Shown here in pieces: positions 49,592-56,330 of a DNA stretch of 64,000 nt. Below the pieces are notes generated by a model. It had not been told where the DNA came from and ran no database searches. It was given only the letters and a program-made list of their open reading frames with translations. The position numbers and the translations under genes were made by a program. This DNA comes from Ralstonia sp. RRA (GTDB taxonomy: Bacteria > Pseudomonadota > Gammaproteobacteria > Burkholderiales > Burkholderiaceae): contig NZ_CP146091.1 of NCBI RefSeq assembly GCF_037023145.1, positions 1,178,001 through 1,242,000 of the forward strand, written 5' to 3'. How positions within the stretch are numbered: position 1 is the stretch's first letter; each line of letters starts with the position of its first letter.

Positions 49592-49912
49592 ATGAACATG
49601 ATTCGACGCAATGGGCTGTTGATGGCAGGTGCAGCCGCACTGGCCGTGCTGGCGGTGCCGCAGATGGCGTCGGCGCACGTAAGCGTCGGCATTGGGATTG
49701 GTGTGCCGGTCGCGCCTGTGTATGTGGCGCCGGCTCCGGTCTATTATCCACCGCCGCCGCCGGCGTACTATCCGCCGCCGCCCCCGGTCTACTACGGCGC
49801 ACCGGCACCCGTGTACTACGGGCCGCCGCCTGTCGTGGTGGACCCAGGCTGGTATCGCTGGGGTCCGCGCTATCGCTACTACGATGGCTACCACTGGCGT
49901 CGCTGGCGCTAA
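49592..49912 (+). CDS. secreted Pro/Tyr-rich protein
   Basis: 106 residues. A signal peptide (MNMIRRNGLLMAGAAALAVL and on, cut near ASA-HV) precedes a low-complexity mature part: VSVGIGIGVPVAPVYVAPAP, then repeated YYPPPPP and VYYG units, ending in a Tyr/Arg/Trp block (WYRWGPRYRYYDGYHWRRWR). Such 'YXWRRR'-ending exported proteins recur in Burkholderiales without known role. ATG 49598 with AGGTGA upstream is an alternative start six bases later. A terminator follows directly. Confidence 0.72.
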   Translation: MNMIRRNGLLMAGAAALAVLAVPQMASAHVSVGIGIGVPVAPVYVAPAPVYYPPPPPAYYPPPPPVYYGAPAPVYYGPPPVVVDPGWYRWGPRYRYYDGYHWRRWR

Positions 49913-49929
49913 GCCACACATCGCACGAG

Positions 49930-49957
49930 AAAGGCTCCTTCGGGAGCCTTTTTCTTT
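49930..49957 (+). terminator. intrinsic terminator with UUCG loop
   Basis: AAAGGCTCC (49930-49938), TTCG, GGAGCCTTT (49943-49951), then TTCTTT. Confidence 0.9.
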
Positions 49958-50187
49958 GCCTGCATGCAGTGTACGAACAAGTACAACTCGGTGCGGGACG
50001 GCACAGCGTTTGCGTCCAACCGCAGAACGGGCAGGCGTTGCAGAGGCGCTCACGCGACAAAGCGGTGCGGTACTGAACGCAGGCAAGGTTTGCCCGGTCG
50101 ATATGACATCCGCATGAAGCGCGTGCGGATACGTGCGCCAGCACTGGCGCGCGTCATGTTTGCAGTGCAATGACCGAAGGAGTTTCC

Positions 50188-50418
50188 ATGCAAGTCACAA
50201 CGCAACGCTTTGCTGTGCGCACCCTCGCGGTGGCTGCTGGCAGCCTGGCGCTCGTGCTCGGCGCGGGGGTGGCGCACGCCGGCTCGATCGATCCCTACCA
50301 GCCTGCCCAGAAGATCAGCCGCGCAGATCCCTACACCGATGGGGCCAGGATGGGGCGTGCCGACCCATACACCGACGGCGCTTGTGCCGACGGAAAGCCT
50401 CAGGGTAGCGGCACGTGA
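50188..50418 (+). CDS. small secreted protein with RADPYTDGA tandem repeat
   Basis: 76 residues. A signal peptide (about 1-29: MQVTTQRFAVRTLAVAAGSL, then ALVLGAGVAHA) precedes GSIDPYQPAQKIS and two copies of RADPYTDGA separated by RMG, ending CADGKPQGSGT. GAAGGAG precedes the ATG. The repeat is conserved in protein but not fully in DNA (different codons), suggesting selection on the peptide. It resembles short DUF4148-like exported proteins of Burkholderiales, but I cannot assign it. It is followed by a strong terminator. Confidence 0.68.
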   Translation: MQVTTQRFAVRTLAVAAGSLALVLGAGVAHAGSIDPYQPAQKISRADPYTDGARMGRADPYTDGACADGKPQGSGT

Positions 50419-50440
50419 TTGTCTATCGCATCGCAACATC

Positions 50441-50470
50441 AAGCCCGGGCTATTCCCGGGCTTTTTCTTT
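50441..50470 (+). terminator. intrinsic terminator
   Basis: AAGCCCGGG (50441-50449), CTATT, CCCGGGCTT (50455-50463), then TTTCTTT. Confidence 0.9.
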
Positions 50471-50702
50471 GCACATCTTCCGTGTGCGCAGCGCGTGCTA
50501 AGGTCGGCAAGAAGAACTGGCGCGCGGCGCATGCGCGACGATACTGAAGACACGAGATGTATCGGCTCATTTGCGTCAGGTAGTCAGGATCGCGCTGTAG
50601 CAGCAACGCAGGCCAATGGCATACTTTCGCCCTATGCGAGCCCACTGCCAGCAATACGCAGCCTTCGCACACTTGCATCACCACAACCAAGGAGAACGAG
50701 TC

Positions 50703-51116
50703 ATGAAAACCAAGCCCTGCCTGTGCCAGGACGATGTCACCAAGATCCTGGATGCCGCCGAGAAGGAGGCACGCGCGCACCAGTGGGCCGTGACGATTGC
50801 CGTGGTTGACGATGGCGGCCATCTGATGGGCCTGCGCCGCATGGACGGTTGCGCGACCATCTCGTCGTACATCGCACCGGAGAAGGCGCGTACGGCCGCG
50901 CTGGGCCGCCGTGAATCGAAGGTCTACGAAGACATCATCAACAACGGCCGCATCTCGTTCCTGTCGGCGCCGCATCTGCAAGGCATGCTTGAGGGCGGTG
51001 TGCCCGTGCTGGTGGAAGGCGTATGCGCCGGTGCCGTCGGTGTGTCGGGTGTGAAGTCGGCGGAAGATGTGCAGATCGCTAAGGCGGGCATTGCCGCCGT
51101 GCACGTGATCTGCTGA
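50703..51116 (+). CDS. GlcG/HbpS family (heme-degrading-like) protein
   Basis: 137 residues of the GlcG/HbpS fold. It has the N-terminal helix DVTKILDAAEKEARAHQWAV, the strand TIAVVDDGGHLMGLRRMDGC, a helix with APEKARTAALGRRES, and the Gly-rich PVLVEGVCAGAVGVSGVKSAEDVQIAKAGIA (about 98-128). No signal peptide. Family members bind heme or accompany glycolate and propanediol pathways; no such partner genes are adjacent. AAGGAGAACGAGTC precedes the ATG. Confidence 0.87.
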   Translation: MKTKPCLCQDDVTKILDAAEKEARAHQWAVTIAVVDDGGHLMGLRRMDGCATISSYIAPEKARTAALGRRESKVYEDIINNGRISFLSAPHLQGMLEGGVPVLVEGVCAGAVGVSGVKSAEDVQIAKAGIAAVHVIC

Positions 51117-51149
51117 GTTGCTGATCGCGAAAAACGCGAATCGATGGAG

Positions 51150-51179
51150 AAGGGCGCGGCGTAGGTCGCGCCCTTTTTC
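51150..51179 (+). terminator. intrinsic terminator of the GlcG-like gene
   Basis: AAGGGCGCG (51150-51158) and CGCGCCCTT (51167-51175), eight-base loop, then TTTCTTT. Confidence 0.88.
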
Positions 51180-51339
51180 TTTGGGCGCGCCCGGATGGGA
51201 ACTGGCGGGAAAGAACGGCTTGGCTGGCAGTCGTCCGGCAGACGGGTCTGGTGTCTGCCAACGCGAAATGACGATGGCTGGCTACTGCCGAATGTCTCCT
51301 GAGAGAGACGTCCCCACAAAAGTCAGTACGTGCTGCGTG

Positions 51340-51615
51340 TTACTTGGTCAGGATCAGTTTGCCGAAGCGCGTGACGCGCAGCGTGTAGATCGCACCGTTG
51401 TGACGGATGGCGACAGCGCTCTGGCCGGCAAACAATTGTTCGGAAGTCATGACCCGCGTATCACCGATGGTTGCGGGGGTGGCCTCAACGGCTGGTGCTG
51501 CGGCGGGCGCGGTGGCCGGTGTGGCATTGAGACCAGCCGGGCGCTGGCGGGCCACGATGACGTGGCGACGGCGGGTCACGGTGCGTCCTGCATCTTGGTG
51601 TTCGGCAGCATTCAT
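51340..51615 (-). CDS. hemP: hemin uptake protein HemP
   Basis: 91 residues. The C-terminal half has the HemP signature: MTSEQLFAGQSAVAIRHNGA, then IYTLRVTRFGKLILTK. An Ala/Pro/Thr linker joins it to a basic N-terminus (TVTRRRHVIVARQR). HemP/HmuP is a small Fur-regulated protein; in related bacteria it activates or accompanies heme uptake genes. A near-consensus Fur box lies 68 bases upstream of the ATG at 51615. It is monocistronic here, with no heme receptor gene within the window. Confidence 0.88.
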   Translation of the reverse strand: MNAAEHQDAGRTVTRRRHVIVARQRPAGLNATPATAPAAAPAVEATPATIGDTRVMTSEQLFAGQSAVAIRHNGAIYTLRVTRFGKLILTK

Positions 51616-51682
51616 GGTGAAGGTCCTGGCTGGCGGAAAAGCGTTGACTGGCAAGGGATTCCAGCGAATGCCAAGCAGTCTA

Positions 51683-51701
51683 AATGAGAATCGTTATCAT
51701 T
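51683..51701 (-). promoter_or_regulatory. Fur box upstream of hemP
   Basis: On the minus strand AATGATAACGATTCTCATT agrees with the extended Fur consensus at nearly every position (two inverted GATAAT-like halves). Repression by Fe-Fur under iron sufficiency is inferred. Confidence 0.85.
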
Positions 51702-51746
51702 ACAAGTGACATCTGACGATGTGCTGATGACTGCCCGCCAGCCCTG

Positions 51747-51776
51747 AAAAAAGAAACCGGGCACGTGGCCCGGTTG
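51747..51776 (-). terminator. terminator of the BCCT transporter gene
   Basis: AACCGGG (51756-51762) and CCCGGTT (51770-51776), followed on the minus strand by TCTTTTTTC. It overlaps the promoter region of hemP. Confidence 0.8.
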
Positions 51777-51780
51777 CGTG

Positions 51781-53796
51781 TCAGGTATGACCCGGCGCTT
51801 CGCGCAGGAGGGTCGTTCGCTCGTCTGTGCGTTGGGCGCGGTAGCGCTCGTAGTGGCGCAGGATGTCGGCGATGATTTCTTCGCCGCGCAGGTACTCGAT
51901 GTCGTAGCCCTCGCGACCATCTTCGAAGAAGGTGACGGGCTCGTGGGTGAGCGCGTGGTCGGGGGCCGCTGCCTGGCTTGGTGTCGCGACGGGCAGTGCT
52001 TTGCTCGCGCTGCGCACGCCGTAGACGAAATCGCGGTCCGATGGATCGGGGATGACCAGGCGCACGCTGTCTTCGGCTTCGAGCACGTGCGCCTCGATGC
52101 CGCGCCGGCTCAGTTCTCTCACCACGTCGTTCATGGCCGGCAGCACTTGCCTGGCGAGGAACGTGCGCACATCCGCTTCGGTGGACGGGTTCACCATCTG
52201 CGCAAGACGCTGGCGCCAGCGCTGGCCGCTCCAGAAGGATGTGGCGGGGGCCAGTTCGCGGGAGTAGTGCGCGCGGTCGGCCGACATGCCACGCCACAGG
52301 CCATAGCAAAGCAGCGCCATGATGATCGCGACCGGCAGGGCCGCCACCAGCGTCATCGCCTGCAAGGCCTTGAGGCCGCCGGCCAGCATCAGGATGGCGG
52401 CAGTCGCCCCGAGCACGACCGCCCAGAAGAGCCGCTGCCACACTGGCGAATGCACAGCACCGCGCGAGGCAATCGTGTCGATCACGAACGCGCCGGAATC
52501 GGCTGAGGTCACGAAGAACACGGCGATCAGCACGATGGCCAGCCACGACAGTGCCGTGGTGCCGGGAAAGTAATCAAAGAAGTGGAAGAGCAGGGCATCG
52601 ACATTGCCTGCGGTGCGCGCGAGGTCGCCGGCCGCCTGATGCGTGTCGAGCCAGATTGCGCTGTTGCCGAAGGCGGTCATCCACAGCAGGTTGAACGCGG
52701 TCGGCACGATCAGCACGCCGATCACGAACTGCCGCACCGTGCGCCCGCGTGAGATGCGCGCAATGAACATCCCGACGAACGGCGACCATGATACCCACCA
52801 CGCCCAATAGAGAATCGTCCAGCCGCTGAACCAGCCAGACGCGTTGGGTGGCGTATAGGCAAAGGTGCGGAATGACAGGTTGACCAGGTTCGACAGGTAG
52901 TTGCCGACGTTCTCACTGAAGGCTTGCAGCAGGAACACTGTCGGGCCGGCAATGATGACGAAGGCCAGCAGCAGGAAGGCCAGCGTCAGGTTCAGCTCCG
53001 AGAGCCGGCGCACGCCGTTACCGAGCCCCGACGCAGCCGACGCACCGGCCAGCAGCACCACCACGCAGATGAGGCCCACGCGGAAGGTGTCGGAATCGGT
53101 TTGCCACCCCGCCACCTGATGCAGGCCCGCGCCGAGCTGCAGCACGCCGTAGCCGAGCGTGGTGGCAATGCCGGCAATCGTACCGATCAGGGCGAAGGCA
53201 TCCACCCCATGGCCCAGCACACCGTTGATGCGTTCACGCAGGATGGGATACAGGCCCGAGCGCATGGTGAGCGGCAGGTTGTAGCGGAACGCGAAGTACG
53301 CCAGCGCCAGGCCCATCACACCGTAGATGGCCCAGGCATGCAGGCCCCAGTGGAAGAAGGTGGAGAGCATCGCTTCGCGCGCGGCGAGGGCGGTCTGCGG
53401 CGCGACGGTCGGCGGTTGCAGGTAGTGCTGCATCGGTTCGCCCACGCCGAAGTACATCAGCCCGATGCCCATGCCGGCTGCGAAGAGCATCGCCGTCCAG
53501 GAGACGAAACTGAACTCGGGTTCGGCCTCGTCAGGGCCCAGGCGGATGTCACCGAACCGGCTGGCCGCCACGACGATCAAGAACACCAGGAAGCCCGTGA
53601 CCGCCAGCATGTAGAACCAGTCGAAGTGCCCTGTGACCCAGCGTTGTGCGACGCCGAAGGCGCGGTCGGCCAGCTCGGGCTGTACGGTGCACAACACGAG
53701 CAGCAGGACCAGTACGACCAGCGATGGCACAACGACCTGTGGAACCAGGGTGGTGCGCGGCGACGCGATGTCGGAAGGGGCGGAAGAACTTGCCAT
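51781..53796 (-). CDS. BCCT-family transporter (choline/betaine/carnitine type, BetT-like)
   Basis: A 671-residue, 12-helix secondary transporter. The BCCT substrate/Na-site segment is GMGIGLMYFGVGEPMQHY, and the family signature is in WTILYWAWWVSWSPFVGMF with the Trp box. TSADSGAFVIDTIASRG is also diagnostic. Roughly the last 160 residues are a cytoplasmic extension, as in long BetT-type choline transporters, where it senses osmolarity. AAGGAT precedes the ATG at 53796; the upstream frame extension is rejected because no signal or homology is expected there. No bet genes are adjacent, so choline is the best guess only. Confidence 0.92.
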   Translation of the reverse strand: MASSSAPSDIASPRTTLVPQVVVPSLVVLVLLLVLCTVQPELADRAFGVAQRWVTGHFDWFYMLAVTGFLVFLIVVAASRFGDIRLGPDEAEPEFSFVSWTAMLFAAGMGIGLMYFGVGEPMQHYLQPPTVAPQTALAAREAMLSTFFHWGLHAWAIYGVMGLALAYFAFRYNLPLTMRSGLYPILRERINGVLGHGVDAFALIGTIAGIATTLGYGVLQLGAGLHQVAGWQTDSDTFRVGLICVVVLLAGASAASGLGNGVRRLSELNLTLAFLLLAFVIIAGPTVFLLQAFSENVGNYLSNLVNLSFRTFAYTPPNASGWFSGWTILYWAWWVSWSPFVGMFIARISRGRTVRQFVIGVLIVPTAFNLLWMTAFGNSAIWLDTHQAAGDLARTAGNVDALLFHFFDYFPGTTALSWLAIVLIAVFFVTSADSGAFVIDTIASRGAVHSPVWQRLFWAVVLGATAAILMLAGGLKALQAMTLVAALPVAIIMALLCYGLWRGMSADRAHYSRELAPATSFWSGQRWRQRLAQMVNPSTEADVRTFLARQVLPAMNDVVRELSRRGIEAHVLEAEDSVRLVIPDPSDRDFVYGVRSASKALPVATPSQAAAPDHALTHEPVTFFEDGREGYDIEYLRGEEIIADILRHYERYRAQRTDERTTLLREAPGHT

Positions 53797-53876
53797 GTAG
53801 GATCCTTCTGATTGCGGGGATGGCCGCAAAAGTACCGCCAGCGCCGCTCCATTGCAAATGGAAGGTGCCAGAAATG

Positions 53877-53903
53877 ACAAACCCCCGTGCAAAGACGGGG
53901 GTT
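53877..53903 (-). terminator. terminator of tonB-exbB-exbD
   Basis: AACCCCCGT (53880-53888) and ACGGGGGTT (53895-53903) with loop GCAAAG; on the minus strand it is followed by TGTCATTTC. It lies 35 bases past the exbD stop. Confidence 0.8.
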
Positions 53904-53937
53904 CGAGGCGATGCAGCGGGATGTCGCGTCAGCTGCC

Positions 53938-54351
53938 TTAGTTGCGTTCAGGCTCCGTCACGAAGCCGATGCGCGCCAGGCCTCCACGCTGGATGGCAGC
54001 CATCACCTGAGCCACACGCTCGTAGCGGACGTTGCGATCCGCACGCAGGTGCATCTCCGGCTGTGGCTGCTGTTGCGCGGCCTGTGCAATGTTGGCCTGC
54101 AGCGTGGCTTCATCCACCGGCTGGTTGTTCCAGAACGCCTGACCTTGCGCGTTGATCTCGACATTCACGCTTTGCGGCTTGGCGTCGTCGGGTTTGTTCG
54201 ATGCGCGCGGCAGGTCGATCTTCACCGCATGGTTGATCACGGGAATGGTGATGATGAAGATGATGAGCAGCACCAGCATGACGTCGACCAGCGGCGTCAT
54301 GTTGATCTCGTTCATCACCTCGTCATCGTTGTCGAAGGTACCGAAGGCCAT
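53938..54351 (-). CDS. exbD: biopolymer transport protein ExbD
   Basis: 137 residues. A single N-terminal membrane helix (PLVDVMLVLLIIFIITIPVI) holds the essential proton-path Asp in VDVMLVLL, preceded by the conserved NEINMTPL. A periplasmic domain follows. ExbD with ExbB couples the proton gradient to TonB. The gene is 11 bases after exbB in the tonB-exbB-exbD order and ends the operon. Confidence 0.95.
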   Translation of the reverse strand: MAFGTFDNDDEVMNEINMTPLVDVMLVLLIIFIITIPVINHAVKIDLPRASNKPDDAKPQSVNVEINAQGQAFWNNQPVDEATLQANIAQAAQQQPQPEMHLRADRNVRYERVAQVMAAIQRGGLARIGFVTEPERN

Positions 54352-54362
54352 GGTGGCTCTCC

Positions 54363-55091
54363 TTACTGCTGCTTGACCGAGGCCAGACGGACGCTGGCAT
54401 CGTCGCGCGAGGCGCCCGGACGCAGGCGCGCACCGGTCACGAAGTAGGCGTGCAGGTCATGCGCGAAGCGGTTGAGCTTGGCGATGATGGACTTGTTGCC
54501 ACGCGTGAGTGCGTTGTAGCCCAGCACGGCCGGAATGGCCACGGCCAGACCGAAGGCCGTCATGATGAGCGATTCGCCCACGGGGCCCGCCACCTTGTCG
54601 ATGGTCGGCACGCCCGATGCGCCGATGCCCAGCAGGGCGTGATAGATGCCCCACACCGTGCCGAATAGGCCGACGAACGGTGCCGTCGAACCCACCGAGG
54701 CCAGCACGGCCAGGCCCGATTGCATCTGGCCGACCGACTCATCGATCGCGCTCTTGAGCGAGCGCGTAAGCCAGTCAGAGATGTCCATCACATCGTGCAG
54801 TTGCGGCTGGCTGGCGCGGTGGTGCTGCGCGGCTTCGCGGCCGGTTTGCGCGAGTGCGTAGAACGGGTTGTCCTTGGGGCTGCCAAGCGTCTGCATGGCG
54901 TGGTCGAAGTCGTCGGAGTGCCAGAAGCGCTTTTCAGCGCCTTGCGCCATGCCTTTCAGGCGCACGATGTCCCACGCCTTGGTGAGGATGACGATCCACG
55001 AGGCGAGCGACATGATCAGCAGCAGAATGGCCGTGCCGCGCGCGACGATATCGCCTTGTGTCCAGAGATGGGAAAGACCGAGTTCCTGCAT
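54363..55091 (-). CDS. exbB: MotA/TolQ/ExbB proton channel family protein, ExbB
   Basis: 242 residues with three membrane helices (about 16-37, 130-155, 175-198), the last two being the conserved pair VGSTAPFVGLFGTVWGIYHA and SLIMTAFGLAVAIPAVLGYN. The ExbB rather than TolQ assignment rests on the operon with tonB and exbD. It forms the pentameric proton channel of the TonB system in the inner membrane. Confidence 0.93.
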   Translation of the reverse strand: MQELGLSHLWTQGDIVARGTAILLLIMSLASWIVILTKAWDIVRLKGMAQGAEKRFWHSDDFDHAMQTLGSPKDNPFYALAQTGREAAQHHRASQPQLHDVMDISDWLTRSLKSAIDESVGQMQSGLAVLASVGSTAPFVGLFGTVWGIYHALLGIGASGVPTIDKVAGPVGESLIMTAFGLAVAIPAVLGYNALTRGNKSIIAKLNRFAHDLHAYFVTGARLRPGASRDDASVRLASVKQQ

Positions 55092-55136
55092 GATGGGTTT
55101 CCTGAGTTGTCCTGATGAAGCGAGAGTCGGAATGGG

Positions 55137-55787
55137 TTAATTATCGAGCTTGAAGACATACGGTTTGCTTGCCACAACGGGCACAGCATGGCCGTTTTGC
55201 TTGTACGGGGTGCACTTGATGGAGCGGGCAGCCTCAGTAGCGGCACGATCCAGGCGCGGCGAACCGGAAGACGACGTGAGCGCCACATTGGTGACTTCAC
55301 CCGCAGTGCCGATGGAGAGCTTGACCATGGCGCGGCCTTCCTCGCCCATCTTTTGCGACATCGACGGATACCCCGGCTGCGGATCGCTGCACTGGATGTC
55401 GTTGATGCCGACGCTGATCGGGCCGCTTGGCGCAGGGGCCGGTGCGGGTTCTGCGGGTGGAGCCGGTGGTGCGGGCGGCGTGGCGGGCGCCACGGGCGCG
55501 TTGTCCGACGGCGGCAGGTTGGGCGTCGGCATCGGTGTCGGCTTGGGTTGCGGCACCGGCTTGACGATGTTCACCTGCTTGGGCGCTTCCTGCTTGACCG
55601 GCTGCTGCTTGGGCGGCTCCGGCTGCTTGATGGGCTCTGGCGTGGCGGGGATGAGGTTGACCTGCAACTCAGGCGGCTCCTCCTTGCTCAGTGGCGACTG
55701 GATCAGGCCAAGCTGAATCAGCATCAGCACGCCCGCGTGCAGCAACAGCACGACCACCAGAATCTTGAGAGTACGAGGGTGAATCAT
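55137..55787 (-). CDS. tonB: energy transducer TonB
   Basis: 216 residues. N-terminal membrane anchor (ILVVVLLLHAGVLMLIQLGL), a long Pro/Lys/Glu spacer (about 36-115, with KQPEPPKQQPVKQEAPKQ) and a C-terminal TonB domain (about 122-216) with YPSMSQKMGEEGRAMVKLSI, SSGSPRLDRAATEAARSIKC and a final VFKLDN. It spans the periplasm to energise outer-membrane siderophore or heme receptors. ATG 55787 is used; a TTG one codon earlier is possible. It is the first gene of tonB-exbB-exbD, probably iron-regulated through the Fur-like site at 56073. Confidence 0.94.
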   Translation of the reverse strand: MIHPRTLKILVVVLLLHAGVLMLIQLGLIQSPLSKEEPPELQVNLIPATPEPIKQPEPPKQQPVKQEAPKQVNIVKPVPQPKPTPMPTPNLPPSDNAPVAPATPPAPPAPPAEPAPAPAPSGPISVGINDIQCSDPQPGYPSMSQKMGEEGRAMVKLSIGTAGEVTNVALTSSSGSPRLDRAATEAARSIKCTPYKQNGHAVPVVASKPYVFKLDN

Positions 55788-55872
55788 CAACGACCGGGAA
55801 TCGAGAGCGGAAAAAATAGGGCGGAGTGCGGCAATGGGCGTTGGCAGAGCAACCGCTCAACAAGGCTCGGCT

Positions 55873-55938
55873 TCAGCGCTTGCCGAACATGATGAGCGAA
55901 ACCCCGATGCTGATAAGCAGACTCAGGAGCAGTTCCAT
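55873..55938 (-). CDS. possible 21-residue membrane peptide upstream of tonB
   Basis: On the minus strand ATG 55938 opens a frame MELLLSLLISIGVSLIMFGK ending in R and TGA: one hydrophobic helix with a basic C-terminus. It lies between the candidate Fur box and tonB, so it would be transcribed with the tonB operon. AGG nine bases upstream is a weak ribosome-binding site. It may be a real small protein or chance; no family known to me. Confidence 0.4.
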   Translation of the reverse strand: MELLLSLLISIGVSLIMFGKR

Positions 55939-56072
55939 GGCGCCTAGTGTTGGTGTCGGCAGGGTCGCTGCCGACATGACAGGTATTTTAGGCCCGCAAC
56001 ATGCAACAGTGTTGCGACAGTCGGGGTGCGACTTTGTTTCAGCCTATTGCAGCGATAAGAAAAAGTATAAAC

Positions 56073-56091
56073 GATAATGATTCCTATTTGC
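56073..56091 (-). promoter_or_regulatory. candidate Fur box upstream of tonB
   Basis: GATAATGATTCCTATTTGC (plus strand) matches the 19-bp Fur consensus at 13 positions, including a complete first half GATAATGAT. It stands about 285 bases before tonB, within an AT-rich stretch (TATAAACG) likely to hold the promoter. Confidence 0.65.
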
Positions 56092-56330
56092 GAAAAATCC
56101 CATGATCCTTTCGACGTCTTTCGTGGGGCGAGCTGCACATCCAGATGACGGATAGCGGAGAACTGCCTGCCCAGGCGCTTTGGTCGTGTGGGTTTCACGG
56201 GCCCGCAATTTGCGGACATGGGGGTCGACCCGGGTACGCAGTGCGTGCAAACACGCTAGGATGAAAAGCATTCAAACACGGTGACCGGCCGGCCAACCGT
56301 GAACGGGGAAGCGGTGAATAGGGGGCGACC

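Larger units (their letters stand above)
55788..56330. other. tonB upstream region, no large gene
   Basis: 543 bases. Contents: the possible 21-codon peptide gene (55873-55938), a candidate Fur box at 56073-56091 inside an AT-rich promoter-like stretch (56040-56100), and about 200 bases before the AAA+ gene in which I see no motif beyond a purine-rich GGGGGCGACC just before that start. Confidence 0.5.

Noticed and set aside
50100..50187. Small frames in the gap before the RADPYTDGA protein
   Set aside because: Arg/Ala-rich, no ribosome-binding site, no conservation expected; treated as non-coding.
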